This document shows, in pieces, positions 46,476-59,149 of a stretch of DNA of 64,000 nt; position 1 is the first letter of the stretch, and each line of letters starts with the position of its first letter. The notes below the pieces were generated by a model. The model was not told where the DNA came from, did no database searches, and saw only the letters and a program-made list of their open reading frames with translations. Position numbers and translations under genes: made by a program. Source of the stretch: Bettongia penicillata ogilbyi (Eukaryota; Chordata; Mammalia; Diprotodontia; Potoroidae); NCBI GenBank assembly GCA_023548195.1, contig JAJHZJ010000335.1, forward strand, positions 2,783,020 to 2,847,019. Direction: 5' to 3'.

Positions 46476-48855
46476 ATAGTCGTGATGTGTAAGACTAACT
46501 ATATTTCCCTCCATCCTATTCTGCCCCCCAATTGTTTCTATTCTGTATTTTGATCCCGTCCCTCCCCAAGTGTTGACTTCAAATTGCTCCCTCCTCTCAT
46601 TGCCCTCCCTCCCGTCATCTGCCCCACCCTGCTTATCTCCTTCTCCCCCACTTTCCTGTATTGTAAGACAGGTTTTCATACGAAAATAAGTGTGCATTTT
46701 ATTCCTTCCTTTAGTCGAATTTGATGAGAGTAAACTTCATGTTTTTTTTTTCTCAGCTCTCCTCTTTTTCCTTCCACTAAAAAGTCTCCTGCTTGCCTCT
46801 TGAATGAGACATAATTTACCTCATTCCATTTCGCCCTCTCTCCTCCCACTACATTTCTCTCTCACCGTTTACCTTAATTTCTTGTAAGATATGGTCCCAT
46901 CCTATTCAATTCACTCTGTGCTCTCTGTCTCTGTATGTGTGTGCATGCGTGTACGTGTGTGTGTGGTCCCACCAACTACCGAGATACAGAAAAGTTTTAA
47001 GAGTTACAAAGATTGTCTTTCCATGTAAGAATATAAATAGTTCACTTTAGGTAAGTACCTTATGACATCTCTCTTTGCTGTTTGCTTTTTCATGCTTCTT
47101 CTCATTCTTGTATTTGAAAGTCAAATTTTCTTTTCAGCTCTGGTCTTTTCATCAAGAGTGCTTGAAATTCCTCTGTTTCATTGAAAGACCATATTTTCCC
47201 CTGAAGTATTACATTCAGTTTTTCTGGATAGGTGATTCTTGGCTTTAGTCCTAGTTCCTTTGACTTCTGGAATATCCTATTCCATGTCCTTTGATCCCTT
47301 AATGTAGAAGCTGCTAGATCTTGTGTTATCCTGATTGTATTTCCACGCTACTGGAATTGTTTCTTTCTAGCTGCTTGCAGTAGTTTCTCCTTGACCTGGG
47401 AACTCTGGAATTTGGCCACAATGTTCCTAGGAGTTTCTCTTTTTGGATCTCTTTCAGGTGGTGATCGATGGATTCCTTCAATACTTATTTTGCCCTCTGG
47501 TTCTAGAATACCGGGGCACTTTTCCTTGATAATTTGATGAAAGATGGTGTCTAGGCTCTTTTTTGGATCATTGCTTTCAAGTAGTCCCATAATTTAATTG
47601 TCTCTCCTGGATCTATTTTCCAGCTCAGTTGTTTTTCCAATTAGATATTTCACATTCTCTTTCATTTTTTAATTCTTTTGGTTTCTTTTGTGATTTCTTG
47701 GTTTCTCAGAAAGTCATTATCCTCCATCTGTTCCATTCTAATTCTGAGAGAACTATTTTCTTCAGTGAGCTTTTGAAACTCTTTTTCCATTTGGCTAATT
47801 CTGCTCTTGAAAGCATTCTTCTCCTCATTGGCTTTTTGAACCTCTTTTTCCAGTTGAGTTAGGCTATTTTTCAAGTTGTTGTTTTCTTCAATATTTTTTT
47901 GAGTCTCCTTAAGCTTGGTATTGACCCGTTTTTCATGATTTTCTTGCATCTCTCTCATTTCTCTTCCTAGTTTTTCCTCCACTTGTCTAACTTGATTTTC
48001 AAAATGGTTTTTGAGCTCTTCCATGGCCTGAGCCCATTGGATATCTATTTCAGATTTTGGGGGTACAAGGCCTTGGCTTATATGTCTTTCCCTGATGGTA
48101 AGCATTGTTTCCTCATCAGAAAGGAAAGGAGGAGACATCAGCTGTTCACCGAGGAAGTACCCTTCTATGGTCTTATTTTGATTCCCTTTTCTGGGCATTT
48201 TCCCAGCCAGTTACTTGACTTCTGAGATCTCTCTCCACCCCTGCTGAGATCCACCCAGCTATTGCTTGGGGTCTGAGATTCAGGTGCTGCTCCCCAGCCT
48301 CAGGGCTCTCAGTAGCGGGCCGGGCAGCTATTAAATGTGAGCTTAATTTCTGGTGCTTGGGTGTGGTCAGGGCCACCTCCCAACCGCAATTCCCTCAGTG
48401 AATTTACGCGGAGACCTTCAGGAATGGAGCAGAGCTCCTGTCTGCTCCTGGAGCCCCTGACCACTGCTGCCTCTGCCGCTGCCTCCAGAGAGAGCCCGAG
48501 TTATGGAGACACCCCACTCCCCCCTTGGCCAGCCCAGATGTCTCTCTCACTGTCCTGTAGCACCTATGGGAGGAGGGACCTTCGCTGCCACCAGAGATTC
48601 CATCCCTGAAGCCTGCTCAAATCTGCTCCTTTGGGGTTCCATGGTCAGTGCTGGGGTCCACTGTCCAGTGCACAACGGACCTTTGGGATCGATTTTTCAG
48701 GGCTCTCCTGGTACGGAAATCTCCTCCACTGCATTGCTCCGCGACTTGCACTGCCTCATAATTTGTTGGGAGTTCTTTTTATAGGAAATTTATAGGCTGT
48801 GGGTTCGGAGCTAGCATAGGTCAGTCTTTCTGGTCCATCATCTTGGCTCCTCCCT
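46476..48855 (-). mobile_element. HAL1-C: ORF1-only LINE lacking its 3' terminus
   Basis: Minus strand. The left edge equals a point about 380 bases from the end of HAL1-2, so the terminal part and A tail are missing. It then has a short GT tract (46930-46965), ORF1 (47102-48198) and a 5'UTR to 48855 ending 'ggtccatcatcttggctcctcc'. The 5' end borders L1-E ORF2, which resumes at 48856. Confidence 0.9.
47102..48198 (-). pseudogene. HAL1-C ORF1, well-preserved N-terminal half
   Basis: The frame at 47662-48198 is open for 178 codons from MPRKGNQNKTIEGYFLGEQL through the complete coiled coil (EEKLGREMREMQENHEKRVN; KEVQKANEEKNAFKSRISQMEKE). The frame at 47348-47590 carries GLLESNDPKKSLD, CPGILEPEGKISIEGIHRSPPE and SQVKEKLLQAARKK. 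The family stop is at 47102-47104. A frameshift near 47620-47660 separates the halves. Confidence 0.88.
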
Positions 48856-51800
48856 CGAGAAACTAAATAATCTAATCCTAAAGAAGGAGTGGGTAAGACA
48901 ACAAATCATAGAAACAATAACAACTTCATTCAAGAAAATGAAAATAATGAGACAACCTTCCAAACCTTAAGGGATACTGCAAAAGCAGTTTTAGGGGAAG
49001 TTTTATATCATTGAATACCTTCATGAATAACATAGAGAAAGAGGAGATCATTGACTTGGACACACAGCTGAAAAATTTAGAAAAAGAGCAAATTGAAAAT
49101 CCCCAAGTAAACACCAAATCAGAAGTGCTGAAAATCAAGGGAGAGATCAATAAAATTGAAATTAAGAAAACTCTTGAATTTATAAATAAAACCAATAGTT
49201 GGTTTTATGAAAAAACTAAGAAAATTGAAAAATATTTGGTCAATTTGATTTAAAAAAGAAAGAAGAAAACCAAGTTACCAATATCAAAAATGAAAGGGAT
49301 GAACTCACCTCTTATAAGGAGGCAATTAAAACAATAATTAGAAATTATTTTGCCCTACTTCATGCCCATAAATTTAACAATCTAAATGAGAAGGATGAGT
49401 ATTTTTAAAAATATAAATTGCCCAAACTAACCGAAGAGGAATTTGAATACTTAAACATCATCATCTCAGGAAAAGAATTTGAACAAGCCATCAATGAACT
49501 CCCTAGGAAAAAAATTCCAGGGGAAAATAAATTTACAAGGGAATTCTATCAAACATTTAAAGAACAGTTGATACCAATACTATATAGAATATTTGGGAAA
49601 ATTGGGGAAGAAGGAGTACTCCCAAATTCTTTCTATGATATAAATATGGTTTTGATACCTAAACCAGGAGGAGACAAAGTGGAGAAAGAAAATTACACAC
49701 CAATTTCTCTAACGAATATAGATGCAAAAATTTTAAACAAGATTTTTGTAAAAAGAATGCAGCAACTTATCATGAGAATAATTCGCTGTAATCAGGTAGC
49801 ATTCATACCAAGAATGTAGAGCTCCTTCAATAATAGGAAAACTTTTAGCATTATTCATCTTGTCAACAAAAATAAATAATAGAAACCACATGATTATCTC
49901 AATAGATGCAGAAAATGCTTTTGACAAAATACAATACCTATCCCTATTTAAAACATTAGAGATCATAGGATTAAAGGGAACTTTCCATAAAATAACAAGC
50001 AGTATCTACCTAAAACCTTCAGCAAGCATTATATGAATTGGAGACAAGCCAGATGCATTACCAATAAGATCAGGGGTGAAACAGGGATGTCCATTATCAT
50101 CACGGTTATTCAATATGGTACTAGAAGTTTTAGCTATAGCAATTAGCCAAGATATAGAAATTGAAAGGAATGGAATAGGGAAAGAAGGAACTAAGTTATC
50201 ACTCTTTGCAGATGATATGATGGTATACTTAGAAAATCCCAGGGATTCAAGTAAAAACTCACTTGAAATAATAAAGAACTTTGGGAAAATTTTAGGTAAC
50301 CAAATAAACCCACACAAATCTTCTGCATTTCTGTATATGAGTAAGAAAGCACAAAAGCAAGAAATAGAAAGAGAAATCCCATTGAAAGCAAGAGTAGACA
50401 CTATAAAATATTTGGGAGCTTTTCTGTCAAAACAAACCCAGGGAGTATATGAACACAACTACAAGACACTTTTCACACAAATAAAGTCAAATCTAAGTAA
50501 GTGGAAAAACATCCATTGCTTGTAGGTAGACCGAGCCAAAGCAATATAAATGATAGTTCTATCTAAATTAATTTACTTATATAGTGCCATACCAATGAAA
50601 CTATGAGATAATTATTTTCTAGAGCCTAAAAAATGGTGTCACAATTCATCTGGAAGATCAAAACGTCCAGTATATCAAGGGGACTAATGGAAAGAAATGC
50701 TAGGGAACGTGGCATACCGCTATAAGATCTCAAACTGTGTTATAAAGCAGCAATTACCAAAACAACTTGGTACTGGCTAAGAAACGGAAGGGTAGACAAG
50801 TGGAATACGTTAGGTACTCCAGACAGAGTAGTCAATGGACATAGCAATCTACTGTTTGATAAATCCAAGGAACCGAGTTACTGGGATAAGAATTCACTCT
50901 TCAGCTAAAATTGCTGGGAAAATTGGATAACAGTGCGGCAGAAACTAGGCAAAGACCAATACCTGACACTGTACACAAAAATAAGTCCAAATGGGTACAC
51001 GATCTAGGTATAAAGATGGATACTATGCACAAATTGGTGGGCAAAGAATAGTATATTTATCAGATTTGTGGAGAAGGGCAGAATTTGGACTAAAGAAGAG
51101 ATAGAAAGCATTATGAATTGCAAGATGGATAATTTCGATTACATTAAACTGACAAGTTTTTGCTCGACCAAACCTGATGCAATGAAAACTTGGAGGGATT
51201 TAGAAAGTGGGAAAGAATTTTTACAGCTAATGTTGGTGATAAAGGACTCATTTCTCGAATATATGAAAACTGAGTGATATGTACCAAAATACAAGTCATT
51301 CCCAATTGATAAATGGTCAAAGGATATCAATAGGCAATTTTCAGAGGAGGAAATTAAAGATATTTACAGCCATATGAAAAAATTCTCTAAATCACTTTTT
51401 ATTAGAAAGATGCAAATCAAAACAACTCTGAGGTACCACATCATGCCTATCAGACTGGCAAACATAATAGAACAGGAAGATGATAAATGTTGGAGAGAAT
51501 CTGGGGGAGTTGAACCACTAGTACATTGTTGGTGGAGCTGTGAGCTGATCCAGCCATTCTAGAGAGCAATTGGGAACTGTGGCCAAAAGGCTACAAAATA
51601 GGCATATCATTTGACCCAGAAATAGTACTTCTAGGACTATATCCCCAAGAAATCATAAAAATAGGAACGGGTCCCAGATGTACAAAACTACTTGTAGCAG
51701 CATTCTTTGTGGTGGCCAAAACTGGAAATCAAGGGGATGTCCATCAATTGGTGAATGGCTGAATAAATTGTGGTATATGAATGTAATGGAACACTATTGC

Positions 51801-51945
51801 ACTATAAGAAATGATGAATAGGAAGGCTTCAGAGAGGTCTGGAGAAACTTATATGATCTGATGCTGAGGGAAAGGGGAAGAACTAGGAGAACTTTGTGCA
51901 CAGCACCTACCACAGTGTGCGACAGTTTTTTTTTGGTAGACTTGG
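48856..51945 (+). pseudogene. L1-E ORF2, RT and C-terminal fragment
   Basis: Reverse-transcriptase text is spread over frames at 49418-49819 ([44 protein letters not shown]), 50076-50525 ([28 protein letters not shown], which retains the catalytic FADD) and 51374-51562 (CWRESGGVEPLVHCWWSCELIQPF). In intact L1 this enzyme nicks DNA and reverse-transcribes L1 RNA at the target. Many frameshifts make this copy inactive. Confidence 0.9.
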
Positions 51946-52269
51946 ATCTTAGTAGCCATGCAAGGACTTAAAAAGATTCCCAATATTCTTCTAAGGCAAA
52001 ATTCCTTCCACATCTAGAGAAAGAACTATGGAATTCAATCGCAGAATGTAGAAGATATTTTTTCTATGTACATTTATTTTTGGTTTGTTATATGATTTCT
52101 GCCATTCATTTTATTTCTTCCACACAACATGACAATAGTGAAGATGTATTTAATAGGAATATATGCGTAGAACCTCTATAAAATTGCATGCTATCTCAGG
52201 GAGGGAGCAGGGAGGTAGGGGGGAGGAGTGATTGTAGAACACTGAAAATAAATAAAATTAATTTTAAAA
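48856..52269 (+). mobile_element. L1-E, continued (rest of ORF2 and 3'UTR)
   Basis: Resumes in ORF2 at the KLNNLILKKEWV block and runs through the RT domain, the Cys-rich C-terminus and the 3'UTR (about 51945-52269) to the A-rich tail. About 460 bases of ORF2 expected between 42233 and 48856 are absent. The right TSD copy follows at 52270-52287. Confidence 0.9.
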
Positions 52270-55080
52270 AACTTGTCAATTAAATGTAATCAAAATTACC
52301 AGTTTTGGAATTCATGATATTATCTATCTCTTGTATATTAAAAAAATTTTTCTCCATAAATCTGTGAAATTCATTTCTCCACTAATTTGCTTATAATATC
52401 AATCTTTATACCTAGATCATGTACCCAATTGGACTTCATTCGTGTGTACGGTGCCAGACATTGGTCTATGCCTAGTTTTGCAGGTAGACTCCCAAATATT
52501 TTATAGTGTTTACCCTAGCTTTAAATGGGATTTCTATTTATTCCTATGTTCTTCAGTGTTCTCAGTAGGAACGGGTATTGTGTTTTGTCAAAAATTTTTC
52601 TGTATTTATTGAGAGTCATGTGTTTTCTGTTAGTTTTGTGGTTGATATGAAGAATAATGGTAATAGTTTTCCTAACATCGAACCAGCCCTGCATTTCTGA
52701 TATGAATCCTACTTGACCAAAACGTATTATTCTCGTGATTCGTTGCTGCATTCTTTTTGCTAAAATCTTATTTAAAATTTTTGCATTTATATTCATTAGA
52801 GAAATTTGTCTAAAAATTCCTTTCTCTGATTTGGCTCTTCCTAGTTTAGGTACCAATATCATATCAGTATCATAAAAAGAATTTGGGAGGACTCCTTCTT
52901 CCCCAGTTTTCCCAAATAGTCTTTATAGTATTGGAATTAACTGTTCTTTAAATGTTTAATAGAAATCACTTGTGAATCCAGCTGGCCCTGGCGATTTGTT
53001 CCTAGGGAACTCATTGATGGCTTCTTAAATTTCTTTTTCTGAGATGGGGCTATTTTTATAATTCAACTTCTTCTTCCTTTATTCTGGCAATTTATATCTT
53101 TTAAATTACTCATCCATCTCACTTAGATTGTCGAATTTATGGACATACAGTTGGGCAAAGTAATTTCTTATTATTGTTTTAATTTTCTCCTCATTAGAGG
53201 TGAATTCACCCTTTTCACTTTGATATTGGTAATTTGCTTTTCTTCTTTTTTAAATAAAATTGAAGCAAGGTTTATCAATTTTGTTAGTTTTTTTTCATAA
53301 AATCAACTCCTAGATGTATTTATTAATTCAATAGCTTTCTTAATTTCAATTTCATTAATGTCTCCTTTGGCTTTCAGCATTTTAATTTGGTATTTACTTG
53401 GGGATTTTCAATTTGTTCTTTTTCTAGCTTTTTTAGTTACAAGCCCAATTCATTGATCTCCTCTTTCTCTATTTTATTCATGTAGGCATTCAAAGATGTA
53501 ACAATTCCCCTAAGAATTGCTTTTTCAGTATCCCATAAAATTTGTTAGGTTTTCTCATTATTGTCATCCTTTAGAAGTAGATTGTTTAGTTTCCAATTAA
53601 TTTTTGGTTTATGTTTCCTTGGCCTTTGGTTACATATAAGTTTTATTGCATTTAGATCTGATAAGGATGCATCTACTATTTCTGCCTTTCTAGACAGGAC
53701 TGTGAGGTTTTGATGGCCTAGTATATGGTCAATTTTTGTACATATGCCTTGTACTGCTGAGAAAAATGTATATTCCTTTCCACTCCCATTCAAATTTCTC
53801 CAAAGATCTATTATATCTACGTTCTCCAGAGTTCTCTTCACCTACTTAACTTCTTTCTTGTTTATTTTAAGGTTTGATTTATCAAGTTCAGAGAAGAGAT
53901 GTTTAGTTCCCCCAGTAGTATAGTTTTGCTGTCTGTTTCTTCCTGTAACTCGCTTAAATTCTCCTCTAAGAATTTGGATGCTATACCACTTGGAGCCTAT
54001 ATGTTTAGTAATGAAATTACTTTGTTGTCTATGGTGGTTTTAGCGGGATAGAATTACCTTCCTTATCTCTTTTGCTTAGATCTATTTCTACTTTTGTTTT
54101 GTGTGAGATTAGGAGTTCTACCCCTGTTGCTTTTTTCCATTAGTTTCTTCAGCCTTTTACTTTTGCCCTCTGTGTATCTCCCTGTTTCAAATGTGTTTCT
54201 TGTAAACGATATATTGTTGGATTGTGATTTCTAATCCATTCTGCTATCTGTCCCCATTTTGTTGGAGAGTTCATCCCATTCACATTCATAGTTATGATTG
54301 CTATCTGTGTCTTTCCCTCCATCCCTTTCCCCTTATTTATGCTTTTCATTCTGCCTTCTCCCTTCCCCTCCACAGTGAAGTTTTAACTTTTGACCACTGC
54401 CTCCCTCAGTCTTCCCTCCCTTCCTTCAGCCCCACTCATTGTTAATCCCCTTTTCCCTTACTACTTCTTTCCTATCGTTTTCCTCCCTTTTCTTCCCCCC
54501 TTCCCCTCCTACTGTCTAAAAAGGTAATTATATTTCTATACTTAACTGAGTTTGTTGTGCCTTCCTTGAAGTCGATGAGATGAGAGTACCTCCCAAGCAG
54601 TGCTCATTTCCCTCCCCTCATTCTCTCTACCATAATGTATTTTTGTACCTCTTCCTGTCCTGGAATTTACTTTTTTTTCTTGCTTCCTCCTTTTCACATC
54701 TCCCATTGCAATCCCTTCACACCCTTAAATCACATTTGTTATCATCCCATGATTTAATTTATACCCCCTTGCTCTATTTATGTAAATTCCTTTTACATTT
54801 CAAAATAAATATGTAATTCTCAAGATTAACAAGTATAATCTTCCCTTAAGGGATGAAAACAGTAGGTCTATATTTTGGAACAAGTGTTTTGGTTATTTTT
54901 CCCTTCTTACATTTTTATGCCTCTCTTGAGACCAGCATTTTCTGTTGAGTTCTGGCCTTTTCATCAGGAAAGTCTGGAAATCCCTTATTTCATTAAATAT
55001 CCATTTCCTTGCATGAAATATTATGATCATATTTCCTGGGCAACTAATCCTTGGTTGTAGTCCCAGCTCTTTTGCCTTGG
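52270..55080 (-). mobile_element. L1-D, continued (ORF2 to ORF1 C-terminus)
   Basis: Continues minus-strand L1-D after the L1-E TSD. The minus frame at 52521-52862 reads [22 protein letters not shown]; 53545-53841 reads the late endonuclease domain (GKEYTFFSAVQGICTKIDHILGHQNL); 54149-54373 reads the ORF2 start (IAIITMNVNGMNSPTKWGQIAEWIRNHNPTIYRLQETHL). The inter-ORF region (54380-54860) and the ORF1 C-terminus follow to about 55080. Small internal deletions occur near 52482 and 52540. It is 5' truncated within ORF1. Confidence 0.9.
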
Positions 55081-56260
55081 ACCTGATAGAATCGAATCTT
55101 CACTAAGCTTATGCGAAAGGTACACCATGGATTTGTCATTGGCTTGAGATTTTTCCTGTCACTTTCCTTTACACTGGACACTATCTCTGGTGAGCTAGGT
55201 CCTAAAAACATAATGGGACCACTTCAGTATTCATATTCTGAGGCAAATAATTGATTCTTCCAGTATGTAAATAAGAATGAACTGGACATGTCTGCATTGT
55301 TTCATAAACCCCTTCCCAAAATAATGTATCTTTTAGGACAAAGCATTTCTGCCACTATTGATAATTAATTCCTCTGAGAGCTCAGTTTTGGGCATTAAAA
55401 TAGGTCCCTAAATTTTATAATATTCAATTTAGTTTCATTTCTTATGACAAGGTAAAAGGAGAGGAAGTATAAATATAGATGGTCATTTAAAGTAATTTGT
55501 ACCTGTTGTCATAAAGGCATGTATAGAATGAATAAAACTTTAACATCTCAATATTTTTGTTTTGTTTTTCTTTTATACTTGCTGAAGAACATAGTACTGA
55601 ATAAGGTTGAATTTTCCTAGATGCAAGTTGGTGGATGTCCAAAATGCAAGAAACCTGAGAATACCTCCATAAAAGAATTGGCTCTATGATGAATCATTGC
55701 CACCATCTTCCTATTCAAAGAATATAACAGCATGATATTGAAAATTCTCTTTGAATACATGAGAAATCATCTTTATCCATACATCAGACTAGGGTAAATT
55801 TTGCTACCCACATGCACAAACTCTATTGTAGCTGATACTAGCTGTGATTAATATATTTCAGAGTGATCGATTGTAATGATTTACTCTTTAATTTTTGAAT
55901 GGATTTATTCTATGTTATAAGATATATTTCTTAAAAGAAGTCTAGTAGTAAACAGAGAGTATTCCTTGTTGTATGTTTTTAAGTGCTTGAATTCTTCTGA
56001 GGCAGAAAATTCAATTTTTGATCCGATTTCTGACCCTTTACTTTTCTGAGTCTCAGTTTGCTCTTCTGAAAGAGGAAAATACCAGTATTTACAATGACTA
56101 ATATCTGGGTCTGAGAAGGATGGAAGTTTCTTGGAAAATGTAAGCTGGTATATAAAAGTAATTAATTTAAATCTAACAGCAAAGGAACTGAGGAACAAAG
56201 ATGATGTAAATAAAATAAGAGACACAGAATTCAAGAAAGATTCTTTACCTTTTATGTTAG
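55081..56260. other. No gene recognised
   Basis: AT-rich sequence between L1-D and L1-G. The open frame at 55905-56234 (minus) has no recognised motif. I see no repeat family that I can name. Confidence 0.45.
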
Positions 56261-57172
56261 ACTATGCTGTCTTTTTTCTTTTTATTTATCATCACATCAT
56301 TTCATTCATACACACTTCCTCTATCTACGTACATGACTTTGACACTTCATAATAAATATACAATTTCCAAAATTAAAAAGTGTCATCTTCCCTTATAGGG
56401 ATGTAAACAGTTTACCCATATTGTATAACAAGGTTTTTCCCCCATGTTTACCTTTTATGCCACTGTTGAGACCTGCGTTTGAAGATGAAATTTTCTGTTA
56501 AATTCTGGCCTTGTCATCAGGAGGGTCTGGAAATCGTTTATTTCATTGAATGTGCATCTCCTTGCCTGAAATATTATACTAAACTTTGCTAGATAATTAA
56601 TCCTTGGTTGTAGTCTCATCTCATTTGCCTTCCGGAATATCGTATTCCAATTCCTTCAATCTTTTAATGGAGAAGCTGCAAAGTCCAGTGTGATCCTGAC
56701 TGTAGCTCCTTGATATGTGATTTTTTTTATTTCTGGATACCTACAGTATTTTCTCTTTCACTTCACAGTTCTGGAATTTGTCAACGATAGTCCATGATGA
56801 TTTTAGTTTGTGGCCCCTTTCAGGAGGTGAATAGTGGATTCATTTGATGACTGTTTTGCCCTCTGTGCCTAGGACTACTGAACAATTTTTTTTGATGATA
56901 TCTTGAATGATATTTTCCAGGCTCTTTGTTCCATTATGGATTTCTGGTAGACCAATAATCCTTAGATTTTCTCTCCTACATCTATTTTCCAGATCAGTTG
57001 TTTTTCCAGTTAGATATTTTACATTTTCTCCTAGATTTTTATTATTTAGATTCAGTTTGACTAATTCTTGATGTCTCAGAGATTCTTTAGCTGCTACTTG
57101 CCCTATTCTGTTTTCATCAAATTGTTTTTTCAGTTACCTTTTGCATCTCCTTTTCCATCTGTACGATTGTTC
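56261..57172 (-). mobile_element. L1-G: ORF1 region of an L1
   Basis: Minus strand. The text 'ttctggccttgtcatcagga', 'ggtctggaaatcg' and 'ccttgcctgaaatattatac' parallels the ORF1 C-terminus of L1-D (54945-55030). 'gccctctgtgcctaggactactgaacaa' and 'gatcagttgtttttcc' are ORF1 middle blocks. It reaches the coiled-coil coding region and is interrupted at 57172 by L1-H. Confidence 0.82.
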
Positions 57173-58504
57173 TTCTTTAAATTATTTTATTTATTTTTAG
57201 TGTTCTACAATCACTTCCATATAAGTTAGATATTTTCTCACTTCCTCCTCTTCCTTCCCCCCTCCCTTGCCGCTCCCTTTGACAGTCGACATACAATTTT
57301 ATATAAGTTCTACATATATATCTAATAAGTGCATTTTCACCTTAGAACTGTTACATAGAAGAATTAAAATGAATGGGAGAAATCATAAAGTAAACCAAAA
57401 CCTAATACAAAAGATAATGATCTGCTACATTCTGCGATCCAATTCCACAGTTTGTTTTCTAGATATGGAAGGCATTTTGCCTTAAGAGACTATTGGGAAT
57501 ATTTTAAGTCCATGCATTGCAATGAAGTTCTAAGCCTACAAGAAAAACCCTTGCACACTGTGGTTGTTGCAGGGCATAAAGTTCTCCTGGCATCCCCTTG
57601 AACTCCAATTTGTAACCACCACAAAGAGTCCTGCTATAAATGTTTTTTGTACATTGGGAACCTTTTCCCATTTATGTGGTCTCTTGGGGATACAGCCCTA
57701 GAAGTGGTATTGCTGGGTCAATGGGTATGTACATTTGTTCTGATAATTGCTGCTTTGTAATACAATTTGAGATCTGATAGATCTAGGTCACCTTCCCTAG
57801 TATTTCTTTTCATTAGTTCCTTTGATATTCTGGAACTATTGTTCTTCCAGGTGAATTTTGATATTATTTTTTCTAGCTCTACAAAATAATTATTTGATAG
57901 GTTGATTGATATGGCACTGAATAAGTAAATTAATTTAGGTAGAACTGGCTTAGCCCACCCACGTGAGACTGATATTTTTTCCAGTTACTTAGATCTCACT
58001 TTCTGTGAGAAGTGTTTTGTAATTTTGTTCATAAAGTCCCTGGGTTTGTTTGGGCAGGTAGACTCCCCAATATTTCATAGTCGCTGAATTTGTTTTGCCA
58101 GGCAGACTCTCATGTTTTTGGAGTGTCTACCCTAACTTCAAATGGGATTTCTCTTTCTATCTCTTGTTGTTGGGCTTTATTGGTAATACATAGAAATGCA
58201 GAAGATTTGTGTGGGTTTATTTTATAACCTGCAATTTTTCCAAAGTTTTTTATTATTTGAAGTAGTTTTTTACTTGAATCTCTGGGATTCTCTAAGTATA
58301 TCATTATATCATCTGCAAATTGTGATAGCTTAGTTTCTTCTTTGCCCATTCTAATTCCTTCTACTTCTTTATCTTCTCTTATTGCTACAGCTAACATTTC
58401 TAGTACTATATTGAATAATAGTGGTGATAATGGATATCCTTGTTTCACCCCTAATCTTACTGGAAATGCATCTACCTTGTCCCTATCTCATAAAATGTTT
58501 ACTG
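57173..58504 (-). mobile_element. L1-H, 3'UTR and ORF2 RT part
   Basis: Minus-strand L1 3'UTR (57180-57580), then ORF2 with internal deletions near 57590 and 57740. The frame at 58110-58448 reads [22 protein letters not shown] and [27 protein letters not shown], retaining FADD. It is interrupted by L1-F at 58504 and resumes at 62856. Confidence 0.9.
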
Positions 58505-59149
58505 GGGGCGGGGCAGAGCCAAGATGCAGGAGTGAGAGCAACGACTCACCTAAGCTCTCGGACAAACTCCTCCAGGTACCTCTGAAAGGAGAATCTGACC
58601 AAATTTTGGTGGTGCAGAATCGAGTGGCAGAGAGACGGTGACAGATTTGGAGCTCAGGTTGGACTGGAAGGTCCACGGGAAGGATCTGTTCCGCGGGGGA
58701 GAGCCCACAGCACACAGTGCAGGGCGGCCAGCACAGCACGGCCAGCGCAGCAGAGCAAAAGAGATCCGAGAAACCTGAGTGGCGGGCGGAACCAGAGGAG
58801 TGGCACGCAAGGTGGGAGCCAAGCCAAACCGAGTCAGTGAGAGCCGCAGAGCACCAGATTATCAGCGCAGCAGCTCCTGAGACCTTCAGCCCGAAGATCA
58901 AACTTCGGTAAGTCACCTACTTGAACTTCCGGGAGCTAGGATGGCGGAGTGATCAGTAAATGCTCTCTCCTCCCCCCTTGATGACTGTGAAAGAACCATA
59001 AAATATTTTCCCAGAAAAATTCTAGATCAGCAGAAATAGAAGGAGAGCAATAGTCTCATAACACCTGAGACGAGGAAAATAGCTAAGGGGGATTCCTCCT
59101 ACGTTGGCAGAGGCAAATCAGAAGGACAGAGGACCCAGGGCAGAGAATG

